DNA of 64,000 nucleotides from positions 3,155,081 through 3,219,080 of the forward strand of contig NC_009012.1 of the NCBI RefSeq assembly GCF_000015865.1, in the 5' to 3' direction. This DNA is from Acetivibrio thermocellus ATCC 27405. GTDB lineage: Bacteria > Bacillota > Clostridia > Acetivibrionales > Acetivibrionaceae. A program made the position numbers and the translations under genes. The notes under the pieces are model-generated. The model was not told the DNA's origin. It searched no databases and saw only the letters and a program-made list of their open reading frames with translations. Shown here one piece after another: positions 54,776 to 64,000 of the stretch. The number at the start of each line of letters is the position of its first letter. Position 1 is the stretch's first letter.

Positions 54776-54842
54776 ATTTCAGTTCGCTAGTAAGAGAAAG
54801 ACATAAGATAGACACTCGGTTTTTAAAAGGAGGTGGATAACA

Positions 54843-55379
54843 GTGCCAAGTGAGAAAGTCCTTCAGCAGAAAAAAGAAATAGTCAGGCAGCTGTCTGAGA
54901 ATATGAAATCGGCTAAAACCATAGTATTTGCCGATTACAGAGGTCTTACCGTTGAGCAGGACACAGAACTTAGAAACAAACTTAGAAAAGCCGGAGTGGA
55001 GTACAAAGTAGTTAAAAATACTTTGACAAAACTTGCAGCAAAAGAAAATGGCTTGGAAGAGTTGGAACCTTACTTTAACGGTCCGACTTCAATGGCATTC
55101 AGCGATAAAGATGTTGTAGCCCCTGCAAAAATCATGGTTGAGTATGCTGAAAAGTATGAAAATCTTGAACTTAAAGTAGGGGTGGTTGAGGGCAAAGTCT
55201 GTGACCTGAAAACTCTCAAGGCCATTGCAGCGCTTCCGCCAAAGGAAGAGCTTGTTGCGAAGGCTCTCGGAAGCTTGAAGTCTCCGATAGCGGGTCTTGT
55301 AAATGTATTAAACGGCAACATCAGAGGATTGGTCATTGCTCTCAACGCAATTGCGGAGAAGAAGAAGGAAAGTGCTTAA
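54843..55379 (+). CDS. rplJ: 50S ribosomal protein L10
   Basis: 178 residues starting at GTG 54843 (AAGGAGGTG upstream). KKEIVRQLSENMKSAKTIVFADYRGLTVEQDTELR and NGPTSMAFSDKDVVAPAKIM are conserved L10 blocks. The C-terminal helix for L7/L12 binding is present. It is the base of the L12 stalk and is controlled by the leader above. Confidence 0.97.
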   Translation: MPSEKVLQQKKEIVRQLSENMKSAKTIVFADYRGLTVEQDTELRNKLRKAGVEYKVVKNTLTKLAAKENGLEELEPYFNGPTSMAFSDKDVVAPAKIMVEYAEKYENLELKVGVVEGKVCDLKTLKAIAALPPKEELVAKALGSLKSPIAGLVNVLNGNIRGLVIALNAIAEKKKESA

Positions 55380-55466
55380 TTGTTGCATAAATTTCAAATT
55401 CTTAAATCAAATATTTCTAAATTAAATTAATTAAAAAAATAATAATTTTGATGGAGGTATATAAAA

Positions 55467-55856
55467 ATGGCTAGTGAAAAAGTTACAAAATTAATTGAGG
55501 ATGTTAAGGCATTATCAGTATTGGAATTATCAGAATTGGTAAAAGCTCTTGAAGAAGAATTCGGTGTATCGGCAGCAGCTCCTGTGGCAGTTGCGGCAGT
55601 AGGAGCAGCAGCTCCGGGTGCGGCAGCTCCGGCGGCTGAAGAAAAGACAGAGTTTGAAGTAATCCTGAAGTCTCCGGGAGCTGACAAAATCAAAGTTATA
55701 AAGGTTGTCAGAGAAGTAACCGGTCTTGGTTTGAAAGAAGCAAAAGACTTGGTTGACGGAGCTCCGAAGACATTGAAGGAAGGCGTATCCAAAGACGAAG
55801 CAGCTCAAATTGAAGCTAAGTTCAAAGAAGTTGGAGCAACTGTAGAAATAAAATAA
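55467..55856 (+). CDS. rplL: 50S ribosomal protein L7/L12
   Basis: 129 residues. The N-terminal dimerisation helices lead through the Ala/Pro/Gly hinge ([22 protein letters not shown]) into the C-terminal factor-binding domain ([40 protein letters not shown] in part). It recruits elongation factors. GGAGG precedes the ATG. Confidence 0.97.
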   Translation: MASEKVTKLIEDVKALSVLELSELVKALEEEFGVSAAAPVAVAAVGAAAPGAAAPAAEEKTEFEVILKSPGADKIKVIKVVREVTGLGLKEAKDLVDGAPKTLKEGVSKDEAAQIEAKFKEVGATVEIK

Positions 55857-55879
55857 TGTATTATAGGTGACGTTGATTG

Positions 55880-55928
55880 ACAGATAGCAAAAAGGTTCCT
55901 TGAGGGAAGGAGCCTTTTTGCTATCTGT
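55880..55928 (+). terminator. 22-bp hairpin after rplL
   Basis: Perfect 22-bp stem (one G-U) with a 5-base loop. The inner part is a classical terminator with TTTTT in the right arm, the outer part extends it. It likely ends or attenuates rplJL before the rpoB promoter. Confidence 0.8.
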
Positions 55929-56012
55929 TATATTAAGATATAAACTGTTTTTTCAAAAAAAGTATAAAATAAGAGGTGGCAATATTATTGAAAATAAAAT
56001 TCCATGAAATAG

Positions 56013-56041
56013 TTGACAAGTTGAACCATCTATGTTAGAAT
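56013..56041 (+). promoter_or_regulatory. Promoter of rpoBC
   Basis: TTGACA (56013-56018), 17 bp, TAGAAT (56036-56041), with TGT just before the -10. It leaves an AT-rich leader of about 305 bases, in which a further TATAAT (near 56056) occurs but no clear RNA fold. No gene is present in 55857-56354. Confidence 0.75.
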
Positions 56042-56354
56042 TATAAACTGCGTTATAATTTCATTGCACTATTCCAATATTTTCTGATTAAACATAAACT
56101 TTTTTACTTTTTTATTATAGCATATTGGAATAAGTTAGACAATATTTGTTAATAATATTTTAATGTCTGTGAGTTGAAGTATTTTTAGTATATGTATATA
56201 GCTGAAAAATATACTGGTGTTTGTTATAGATAATTGCAAAAGCTTTAAAATATTGTGTTGATTGGTCGGCAACAAAATTTTATACATAAAAAATCGGATT
56301 TTTTTATTTGGTTTGAGCACTAAGACAAAAGTCTGAAATATGAGGTGATATTTA

Positions 56355-59300
56355 ATGGTACATCCCGTGAAATTGGGAAGAAACGTTAGAATGAGTTATT
56401 CAAAAATTGATGAAGTTATCGACATGCCAAACCTTATCGAAATTCAGAAGAATTCGTACGAGCAATTCCTCAAAGAGGGTTTTAAGGAGGTTTTCAAAGA
56501 CGTCAATCCCATAACTGATTACACCGGAAATCTGATTCTGGAATTTGTAGACTATTCATTGGATGAACCCCCCAAATACAGTGTGGATGAATGTAAAGAA
56601 AGAGACGCGACTTATGCTGCACCCTTAAAAGTAAAGGTGCGTCTTATCAACAAGGAAACGGGCGAAGTTAAAGAACAGGAAATTTTTATGGGTGATTTCC
56701 CACTGATGACTGAAACGGGAACTTTTATTATTAATGGAGCTGAGAGGGTTATAGTCAGTCAGCTTGTAAGATCACCCGGAATTTACTATGCAATGAAGAT
56801 TGATAAAGCAGGAAAACAGTTGTTTTCAAATACAGTTATTCCAAACAGAGGAGCATGGCTTGAATATGAAACCGATTCAAACGACGTTTTGTCGGTGCGT
56901 ATAGACAGAACCAGGAAGCTGCCTCTGACGGTATTGGTAAGAGCACTGGGATATGGAACGGATCTTGAGATTACCGAGCTTTTTGGCGAGGATGAAAGAA
57001 TACTTGCGACAATACAGAAAGACAGTACCAAGACAGAAGAGGAAGGACTTCTTGAGATATACAAAAGGCTCAGACCGGGAGAGCCGCCGACGGTTGAAAG
57101 TGCAAAAGCACTTCTCCACGGACTGTTTTTCGACCCTAAAAGGTATGATTTGGCAAAGCCGGGAAGATTTAAATTTAACAAAAAGCTTTCCATTGCAGCA
57201 AGAATACACGGCTTTATAGCAGGTGAAAATATTAAAGACCCTGATACCGGTGAAATAATTGTTGCTGAAGGAGAAACCATTTCAAGGGAAAAGGCCGAAA
57301 CGATACAAAATGCCGGTGTCAATACGGTAATTCTCAGAGTTGACGGCAAAAATGTCAAAGTCATCGGCAATGACATGGTGGATATCAAAAGATATGTGGA
57401 TTTTGACCCGAAGGAAATCGGCATCAATGAAAAAGTCAAAAGAGATGTTTTAATGGAGATTCTTGAAGAGTACAAGGGAAAGGGCGACGATGCGATCAAA
57501 AAGGCTTTACAGGAAAGAATTGACGATCTGATTCCAAAGCATATCACGAAAGAAGATATAATATCGTCCATCAGCTATATAATAGGATTGAGCTACGGAA
57601 TCGGAAGCACGGATGACATTGACCATTTGGGTAACAGAAGACTCCGTTCTGTAGGAGAGCTTCTGCAAAATCAGTTCAGGATTGGTCTTTCCAGAATGGA
57701 AAGAGTGGTAAGGGAAAGAATGACAATCCAGGACCTGGATGTTGTCACTCCACAGGCGCTTATTAATATAAGGCCGGTGGCGGCGGCAATAAAAGAGTTC
57801 TTTGGAAGCAGCCAGCTGTCCCAGTTCATGGACCAGACCAATCCTTTGGCGGAGCTTACGCATAAAAGAAGGCTCAGTGCGCTGGGCCCCGGAGGTTTGA
57901 GCAGGGAAAGAGCGGGATTTGAAGTTCGTGACGTTCACCATTCCCACTATGGGCGTATGTGCCCTATAGAGACACCGGAAGGACCGAACATTGGTCTTAT
58001 CGGTTCGCTCAGTACCTATGCAAGAGTAAATGAATACGGTTTTATTGAAACGCCGTACAGAAAAGTAAGCAAGGAAGAACCGGGTAAAGTTACCAACGAG
58101 ATAGTTTACCTGACTGCGGATGAGGAAGACGAATATATTATTGCGCAGGCAAATGAGCCGCTGGATGAAGAAGGAAGGTTTATTTCCAATAAAGTTGTAT
58201 GTAGATACAAGGAAGAGTTTATTGAGGTTGATCCGTCCAAAATTGACTTTATGGATGTATCACCAAAGCAGATAGTTTCTGTTGCGACATCAATGATACC
58301 GTTCCTTGAAAATGATGACGCGAACCGTGCACTGATGGGAGCAAACATGCAACGTCAGGCGGTTCCGCTTATAAAAACTGAGTCGCCGATTGTCGGAACG
58401 GGAATTGAGTACAGGGCTGCAAGGGATTCAGGAGTTGTTATACTGGCGAAAAATCCGGGAGTTGTTGAAAAGGTAACCGCCAATGAGATTATTATTCGTA
58501 CAAAAGACGGTAAAAGAGATACTTACAAGCTCCTCAAATACATGCGCTCCAACCAGGGAACATGTATCAACCAAAGACCGATAGTGAAAAAAGGTGAAGA
58601 GGTTGAAGCGGGAGATGTAATAGCGGACGGTCCTTCCACAGATAACGGTGAAATTGCATTAGGAAAGAATGTTCTGGTAGGATTTATGACCTGGGAAGGA
58701 TACAACTACGAGGACGCCATCCTGATAAGTGAAAGACTGGTTAAAGATGATGTGTTTACATCCATCCATATAGAAGAGTATGAGGCTGAGGCAAGGGACA
58801 CGAAGCTCGGTCCCGAAGATATAACCAGAGAAATACCCAATGTCAGCGAAGATGCATTGAAAGACCTGAACAGCGAAGGTATTATCAGAATAGGAGCCGA
58901 AGTCAGAGCCGGTGATATCCTCGTAGGAAAGGTTACGCCAAAAGGAGAGACGGAGCTTACCGCTGAAGAAAGACTTCTTCGTGCAATTTTCGGAGAAAAA
59001 GCAAGGGAAGTCAGGGACACCTCTTTGCGTGTGCCTCACGGGGAATCGGGTATTGTTGTTGACGTAAAAATATTTACAAGAGAAAACGGTGATGAACTGG
59101 CACCTGGAGTAAACAAGCTGGTAAGGGTTTATGTTGCACAGAAGAGAAAAATATCTGTTGGAGACAAAATGGCAGGAAGACACGGAAACAAGGGTGTTAT
59201 ATCGAGGATTCTGCCGGTGGAAGATATGCCTTTCCTTCCTGACGGTACTCCATTGGATATAGTTTTAAATCCGCTGGGCGTTCCGTCCCGTATGAATATC

Positions 59301-60107
59301 GGACAGGTACTTGAGGTACATCTTGGTTATGCGGCTAAAGCCCTTGGCTGGAAAGTTGCAACTCCGGTTTTTGACGGTGCTACCGAGGAAGATATAGTTC
59401 AGACGCTGAGAAAAGCAGGTCTTGCTGAAGACGGCAAGTCAATATTGTATGACGGAAGAACGGGAGAACCGTTTGAAAACAGGGTGACTGTAGGTTATAT
59501 GTATATGCTCAAGCTTGCCCACCTTGTAGATGACAAGATACATGCCCGTTCAACCGGTCCATATTCTCTGGTAACGCAGCAGCCTTTGGGAGGTAAGGCA
59601 CAATTCGGCGGACAGAGATTCGGAGAGATGGAAGTTTGGGCTTTGGAAGCTTACGGTGCTGCCTATACACTGCAGGAGATACTGACGGTCAAGTCGGACG
59701 ATGTAGTGGGCAGGGTTAAGACTTACGAGGCAATAGTAAAGGGCGAAAACGTTCCGGAGCCGGGTATCCCCGAATGCTTCAAGGTTCTTATCAAGGAACT
59801 TCAAAGTTTGTGCCTTGATGTGAAAGTATACTCGGAGGAACAGGAAGAAATAGCTATTAAAGAATCGGTTGAAGATGATCTTGAAGAACTTAACGTCAAC
59901 ATTGAGGGCAGGGAAGATGAAGTTAACTTCAATGAGTTTAACGACATCGGAGAGGAAATAACGGATGAAGACCTTGAAGTGGAAGACTTCGACCTGCAGG
60001 ATTTAAACGACGATGATATCAATCCTGATGACACTATTGATGCCGAACTGGATGACAATCTTTTTGACGATGATTTTGATGATACTTTTGATGACGATGA
60101 TTTATAA
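56355..60107 (+). CDS. rpoB: RNA polymerase beta subunit
   Basis: 1250 residues with all beta-subunit regions, including the rifampicin cluster ([30 protein letters not shown], wild-type at Asp, His and Ser positions) and [15 protein letters not shown] with the catalytic-region lysines. The last 85 residues are a very acidic, disordered-looking tail ([18 protein letters not shown]). Such tails occur in some Clostridia and recall the acidic domain of the delta subunit, which is not encoded nearby. Starts at ATG 56355, GAGGTG upstream. Confidence 0.98.
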   Translation: MVHPVKLGRNVRMSYSKIDEVIDMPNLIEIQKNSYEQFLKEGFKEVFKDVNPITDYTGNLILEFVDYSLDEPPKYSVDECKERDATYAAPLKVKVRLINKETGEVKEQEIFMGDFPLMTETGTFIINGAERVIVSQLVRSPGIYYAMKIDKAGKQLFSNTVIPNRGAWLEYETDSNDVLSVRIDRTRKLPLTVLVRALGYGTDLEITELFGEDERILATIQKDSTKTEEEGLLEIYKRLRPGEPPTVESAKALLHGLFFDPKRYDLAKPGRFKFNKKLSIAARIHGFIAGENIKDPDTGEIIVAEGETISREKAETIQNAGVNTVILRVDGKNVKVIGNDMVDIKRYVDFDPKEIGINEKVKRDVLMEILEEYKGKGDDAIKKALQERIDDLIPKHITKEDIISSISYIIGLSYGIGSTDDIDHLGNRRLRSVGELLQNQFRIGLSRMERVVRERMTIQDLDVVTPQALINIRPVAAAIKEFFGSSQLSQFMDQTNPLAELTHKRRLSALGPGGLSRERAGFEVRDVHHSHYGRMCPIETPEGPNIGLIGSLSTYARVNEYGFIETPYRKVSKEEPGKVTNEIVYLTADEEDEYIIAQANEPLDEEGRFISNKVVCRYKEEFIEVDPSKIDFMDVSPKQIVSVATSMIPFLENDDANRALMGANMQRQAVPLIKTESPIVGTGIEYRAARDSGVVILAKNPGVVEKVTANEIIIRTKDGKRDTYKLLKYMRSNQGTCINQRPIVKKGEEVEAGDVIADGPSTDNGEIALGKNVLVGFMTWEGYNYEDAILISERLVKDDVFTSIHIEEYEAEARDTKLGPEDITREIPNVSEDALKDLNSEGIIRIGAEVRAGDILVGKVTPKGETELTAEERLLRAIFGEKAREVRDTSLRVPHGESGIVVDVKIFTRENGDELAPGVNKLVRVYVAQKRKISVGDKMAGRHGNKGVISRILPVEDMPFLPDGTPLDIVLNPLGVPSRMNIGQVLEVHLGYAAKALGWKVATPVFDGATEEDIVQTLRKAGLAEDGKSILYDGRTGEPFENRVTVGYMYMLKLAHLVDDKIHARSTGPYSLVTQQPLGGKAQFGGQRFGEMEVWALEAYGAAYTLQEILTVKSDDVVGRVKTYEAIVKGENVPEPGIPECFKVLIKELQSLCLDVKVYSEEQEEIAIKESVEDDLEELNVNIEGREDEVNFNEFNDIGEEITDEDLEVEDFDLQDLNDDDINPDDTIDAELDDNLFDDDFDDTFDDDDL

Positions 60108-60124
60108 GGGAAGGTGAAAAGGCC

Positions 60125-63100
60125 GTGTTTGAACTTAATAACTTCGATTCAATAAGAATAGGTTTAGCTTCTCCGGAAAAGATCAGAGAATGGTCCAGGG
60201 GTGAAGTAAAAAAACCCGAGACCATAAACTACAGAACGTTAAAGCCTGAAAGAGACGGACTTTTCTGTGAAAGAATATTCGGACCCCAAAAGGACTGGGA
60301 GTGCCATTGCGGAAAGTATAAGAGAATCAGATATAAAGGCATAGTGTGTGACCGTTGTGGAGTTGAAGTTACAAGGTCAAAAGTAAGAAGGGAAAGAATG
60401 GGGCATATTGAGCTGGCAGCCCCTGTGTCCCACATATGGTACTTTAAAGGAATACCCAGCAGAATGGGACTGCTTTTGGACATGTCTCCAAGAGCTCTGG
60501 AAAAAATATTGTATTTTGCGGCCTATGTCGTTATCGACCCGGGACAGACCCCTCTTTCCAAAAAACAAATATTGTCGGAAAAAGAATACAGGGACAGTCT
60601 GGAAAAGTTTGGGCCGAAGTTCCGTGCCGGAATGGGTGCGGAAGCGGTAAGGGAGCTTCTTCAGGAAATCAATCTTGACGAGCTTTCCGCTGAGCTTAGG
60701 GAAGAAATCAAACAGTCCACGGGACAAAAGAGAGTAAGGGCAATTAAAAGGCTTGAAGTGGTTGAGGCTTTCAGACAGTCACAAAACAAGCCTGAATGGA
60801 TGATATTGGATGTAATTCCGGTTATTCCGCCGGAACTCAGACCGATGGTTCAGCTTGACGGTGGAAGGTTTGCGACTTCAGACTTAAACGACTTGTACAG
60901 AAGAGTTATAAACAGAAACAACAGATTAAAAAGACTTTTGGACCTTGGAGCACCGGACATAATCGTACGTAATGAAAAGAGAATGCTCCAGGAGGCAGTT
61001 GATGCATTAATAGACAACGGAAGAAGAGGAAGACCGGTAACCGGTCCCGGAAACAGACCGTTAAAATCCCTTTCCGACATGTTGAAAGGTAAACAGGGTA
61101 GATTCCGTCAGAACCTTTTGGGAAAACGTGTTGACTATTCCGGTCGTTCGGTTATAGTTGTGGGGCCGGAACTTAAGATATACCAGTGCGGACTTCCGAA
61201 AGAAATGGCTTTGGAGCTTTTCAAACCCTTTGTAATGAAAAAGCTTGTTAACGACGGCCTTGCTCATAATATAAAGAGTGCAAAAAGAATGGTTGAAAGA
61301 GTAAGAAATGAGGTATGGGATGTACTTGAGGAAGTTATCAAGGAGCATCCGGTACTATTGAACCGTGCACCGACCTTGCACAGATTGGGAATTCAGGCGT
61401 TTGAACCCGTGCTTGTGGAAGGTAGGGCGTTAAAGCTTCATCCGTTGGTATGTACGGCATACAATGCCGACTTTGACGGAGACCAGATGGCCGTTCACGT
61501 TCCCCTTTCCGCTGAAGCACAGGCGGAAGCAAGATTTTTAATGCTTTCAGCCAACAACCTGCTGAAACCACAGGATGGAAAACCGGTTGCGGTTCCCACC
61601 CAGGATATGGTTTTGGGTAGTTACTATCTTACGATTTTAAAAGAAGGTGCAAAGGGTGAAGGAAGAGTATTCACCTCAATGGACGAAGCCGTAATGGCCT
61701 ATGACAATGGAGAAATAGAGCTTCATTCAAAGATAAAAGTAAGAATGAAGAGGGTTGTAGATGGTGTTGAAAAGTCAAAAATAATAGAAACCACTTTGGG
61801 AAGGCTTATATTCAATGAAGCCATTCCTCAGGATTTGGGCTTTGTGGACAGAAGTGATCCTGACAAAATCTTTGACCTTGAAGTCGATTTCCTTGTCGGA
61901 AAAAATGAGCTTAAGAAAATAATTGACAAAAGCATAAAGGTGCATGGAACCACTAAGACAGCAATATTGCTCGACAAAATAAAGGAATTGGGCTTTAAGT
62001 ATTCCACAAAGGGAGCTATAACCATAAGTATATCAGATATGGTTATACCGGAAGTAAAAGCCAAGTATATAAAAGAAACTGAGGAAAAGATTGAGAAAAT
62101 TACAAAACAGTACAAGAGAGGACTTATATCCGACGAAGAAAGATATAATTCAGTTATAGCTGCATGGACGGAAGCTTCGGAAAATATCACCCGTGCGCTT
62201 ATAAACAATCTCGACAGGTTCAATCCGGTGTATATGATGTCCCAGTCCGGAGCGAGAGGTAACATCAATCAGATAAAACAGCTGGCCGGTATGAGGGGTC
62301 TTATGGCTGACACATCCGGTAAGACCATAGAGTTCCCGATTAAGGCTAATTTCCGTGAAGGCCTTACCGTTATGGAGTTCTTTATATCCACTCACGGTGC
62401 AAGAAAGGGTCTTGCAGACACGGCACTAAGAACTGCCGACTCGGGTTATTTGACAAGACGTCTTGTTGACGTAAGTCAGGATGTTATTGTAAGAGAAACT
62501 GACTGCGGAACAAGAAAAGGAATAGAAGTAACGGATATAAAAGACGGAAATGAAGTAATTGAAGAACTGTCAGAAAGAATTATCGGAAGATATCCTGTCG
62601 GAAACATAGTGCATCCTGAAACAGGAGAAATAATTGTTGAAGCAGGAAGAATGATAACTGACCAGGATGCGGAAAAAATTGTGAAGGCCGGAATTAAAAA
62701 AGTAAGAATAAGATCCGTATTAACCTGCCATTCTGAATATGGAGTTTGTGCAAAGTGTTATGGAGCCAACCTTGCAACCGGAGAAGAATGCAATGTCGGT
62801 GAGGCTGTAGGTATAATAGCGGCTCAGTCCATAGGTGAACCGGGAACACAGCTTACCATGAGAACATTCCATACTGGTGGAGTTGCCGGCGAGGACATAA
62901 CCCAGGGTCTTCCCCGTGTGGAAGAATTGTTTGAGGCGAGAAAACCAAAGGGACTGGCAATAATTTCAGAAATAAAGGGTACTGTCAAGATATCTGAAAC
63001 CAAGAAAAAGAGAGAAATAGTTGTAACCTCGGAAGACGGTGAGACCAGAAGCTACCTGATTCCGTACGGTTCCAGAATAAAAGTTTCCGACGGAGACCAG

Positions 63101-63622
63101 GTTGAAGCCGGTGACGAACTTACAGAAGGTTCGGTAAATCCACATGACATATTGAAGATAAAAGGTGTGGAAGCCGTACAGACATATTTGGTTCATGAAG
63201 TTCAAAAAGTTTACCGGATGCAGGGTGTTGATATCAACGACAAGCATATTGAAGTTATTGTAAGACAGATGCTCAGAAAAGTAAAAGTCGAAGACCCGGG
63301 AGATACGTCGCTTTTGCCGGGAGGGCTTGTGGATGTGTTTGACTTTGAAGAGGAGAATGCCAAGGCTATAGCCGAAGGAAAGAAACCTGCAGTAGCAAAA
63401 AGAGCTCTTCTTGGTATCACAAAGGCGGCATTGGCTACCGACTCATTCCTGTCGGCTGCATCCTTCCAGGAAACTACAAGAGTGCTTACTGAAGCGGCAA
63501 TAAAAGGAAAAGTCGACCCGTTGGTAGGACTTAAAGAAAATGTAATTATCGGAAAATTGATACCTGCGGGAACAGGAATGAGCAGATACAAGGATATTAC
63601 CATAAGTACGGTAACAGAATAG
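60125..63622 (+). CDS. rpoC: RNA polymerase beta' subunit
   Basis: 1165 residues. The zinc-binding N-terminus ([39 protein letters not shown] in part), the catalytic Mg site [12 protein letters not shown] and the bridge-helix/trigger-loop region ([41 protein letters not shown] in part) are present. Start is GTG 60125, with AAGGTG upstream, 17 bases after rpoB. Length is normal for Clostridia, without the large proteobacterial insertions. Confidence 0.98.
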   Translation: MFELNNFDSIRIGLASPEKIREWSRGEVKKPETINYRTLKPERDGLFCERIFGPQKDWECHCGKYKRIRYKGIVCDRCGVEVTRSKVRRERMGHIELAAPVSHIWYFKGIPSRMGLLLDMSPRALEKILYFAAYVVIDPGQTPLSKKQILSEKEYRDSLEKFGPKFRAGMGAEAVRELLQEINLDELSAELREEIKQSTGQKRVRAIKRLEVVEAFRQSQNKPEWMILDVIPVIPPELRPMVQLDGGRFATSDLNDLYRRVINRNNRLKRLLDLGAPDIIVRNEKRMLQEAVDALIDNGRRGRPVTGPGNRPLKSLSDMLKGKQGRFRQNLLGKRVDYSGRSVIVVGPELKIYQCGLPKEMALELFKPFVMKKLVNDGLAHNIKSAKRMVERVRNEVWDVLEEVIKEHPVLLNRAPTLHRLGIQAFEPVLVEGRALKLHPLVCTAYNADFDGDQMAVHVPLSAEAQAEARFLMLSANNLLKPQDGKPVAVPTQDMVLGSYYLTILKEGAKGEGRVFTSMDEAVMAYDNGEIELHSKIKVRMKRVVDGVEKSKIIETTLGRLIFNEAIPQDLGFVDRSDPDKIFDLEVDFLVGKNELKKIIDKSIKVHGTTKTAILLDKIKELGFKYSTKGAITISISDMVIPEVKAKYIKETEEKIEKITKQYKRGLISDEERYNSVIAAWTEASENITRALINNLDRFNPVYMMSQSGARGNINQIKQLAGMRGLMADTSGKTIEFPIKANFREGLTVMEFFISTHGARKGLADTALRTADSGYLTRRLVDVSQDVIVRETDCGTRKGIEVTDIKDGNEVIEELSERIIGRYPVGNIVHPETGEIIVEAGRMITDQDAEKIVKAGIKKVRIRSVLTCHSEYGVCAKCYGANLATGEECNVGEAVGIIAAQSIGEPGTQLTMRTFHTGGVAGEDITQGLPRVEELFEARKPKGLAIISEIKGTVKISETKKKREIVVTSEDGETRSYLIPYGSRIKVSDGDQVEAGDELTEGSVNPHDILKIKGVEAVQTYLVHEVQKVYRMQGVDINDKHIEVIVRQMLRKVKVEDPGDTSLLPGGLVDVFDFEEENAKAIAEGKKPAVAKRALLGITKAALATDSFLSAASFQETTRVLTEAAIKGKVDPLVGLKENVIIGKLIPAGTGMSRYKDITISTVTE

Positions 63623-63638
63623 GAAAATTGGCATAAAA

Positions 63639-63699
63639 ACACACTGAATCAAAAAACTTGACAAATGCATTTTGTTAGTGTTAAAATGATTCAGTGTGT
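63639..63699 (+). promoter_or_regulatory. Promoter bracketed by a 13-bp inverted repeat
   Basis: TTGACA (63658-63663), 18 bp, TAAAAT (63682-63687) with a TGT before the -10. Arms ACACACTGAATCA (63639-63651) and TGATTCAGTGTGT (63687-63699) are perfect, the right arm covering the predicted start site. It looks like an operator or a looping site; a role as rpoC terminator is less likely without a T-run. Confidence 0.65.
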
Positions 63700-63763
63700 A
63701 AATTTGTGCTATCTGTTGGTATTGGAACCTAAGGAGAGCCTGTACTGACAGGGAGGGAAAATA

Positions 63764-64000
63764 ATGCTTGAAGCTTTGAAAACCGCCAATAAAACCGTGG
63801 GAATGAAACAATCCCTGAAAGCTGTCGAATCATTGAAGGCAAAACAGGTATTTATCGCAAAAGATGCGGATGAACATGTTGTAGCCAGAATTAAAGAACT
63901 GTGTATCAAGAATAACATACCGATAGTTTATGTTGATACGATGAAGCAGCTTGGAAAGGCTTGTAATATAGATGTTGGTGCATCTGTTGCTTGTTTGCTC
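63764..64000 (+). CDS. L7Ae-like ribosomal protein, 5' part
   Basis: 79 codons to the window edge. VGMKQSLKAVESLKAKQVFIAKDADEHVVARIKELCIKNNIPIVYVDTMKQLGKACNIDVGASVA in part is the L7Ae/YbxF family, a kink-turn RNA-binding protein that follows rpoC in Bacillus and precedes rpsL. GGGAGGG lies just before the ATG at 63764. Truncated by the window. Confidence 0.93.
   Translation, partial: MLEALKTANKTVGMKQSLKAVESLKAKQVFIAKDADEHVVARIKELCIKNNIPIVYVDTMKQLGKACNIDVGASVACLL

Noticed and set aside
56786-57571. 261-codon minus-strand frame in rpoB
   Set aside because: Shadow of the rpoB coding frame; Ser-rich translation typical of antisense frames.
63700-63763. Kink-turn in the leader of the L7Ae-like gene
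   Set aside because: CCTGT-ACTG-ACAGG followed by GAGGG could be forced into a kink-turn, but the tandem G-A pairs do not line up cleanly.

Overview
The window is chromosomal DNA from a low-GC, endospore-forming Firmicute of the class Clostridia. The evidence is SpoIIE, SpoVB-like and Spo0E-like genes, strong AGGAGG-type ribosome binding sites with many GTG/TTG starts, a transketolase split into two subunits, the alr-mazE-mazF neighbourhood, and the order rpmG-secE-nusG-rplK-rplA-rplJ-rplL-rpoB-rpoC-L7Ae-like. From memory the protein sequences look most like the thermophilic cellulolytic Acetivibrio (Clostridium) thermocellus group; this is recognition, not a search result.

Layout: 1-8.1 kb holds accessory genes: an SLH-like/TraB-GumN protein, an orphan histidine kinase, an M50-like protease with a zinc-ribbon/TPR partner, and a large TPR-S41 lipoprotein. 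At 8.4-8.7 kb is a tRNA Met-Glu-Val operon with its own promoter and terminator. At 9-18.4 kb come spoIIE with an unusually spaced promoter, two membrane proteins, tRNA-Arg, a PilZ-like protein, dusB, an orphan pilM, a hotdog thioesterase and a SpoVB/MurJ-type flippase. At 18.9-20.7 kb a Spo0E-like protein and a MocR-type regulator converge on a long hairpin.

At 20.9-25.7 kb is a polysaccharide block (UbiA-type prenyltransferase, hexapeptide acetyltransferase, GT4, DUF4330 protein, O-antigen-ligase-like protein). At 26-31 kb are nnrE/nnrD, alr, an unusual alr-mazEF intergenic region, and a mazE antitoxin that appears split by an in-frame TAG ahead of a normal mazF. At 31-34 kb, on the minus strand, are a GT4-CsaB fusion and TagA, probably for the cell-wall polymer that anchors SLH proteins. 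At 34.5-37.3 kb are a YitT protein and the two transketolase halves. At 37.7-42.5 kb is a four-gene Gld-like ABC operon, followed by YkvI, a DUF5711-like protein, CvpA, ilvD and ilvB.

At 49.4-52.0 kb two different IS30-family elements lie back to back, bounded by a perfect 20-bp inverted repeat. They sit between ilvB and the transcription/translation core at 52-64 kb, which carries an L10 leader, a candidate L1 site, a strong rpoB promoter and a promoter bracketed by an inverted repeat before the L7Ae-like gene. Most of the window is ordinary housekeeping DNA. The observations most worth checking are the split antitoxin, the folded alr-mazEF intergenic region, the GT4-CsaB fusion, the IS30 pair, and several operator-like or SD-sequestering inverted repeats.
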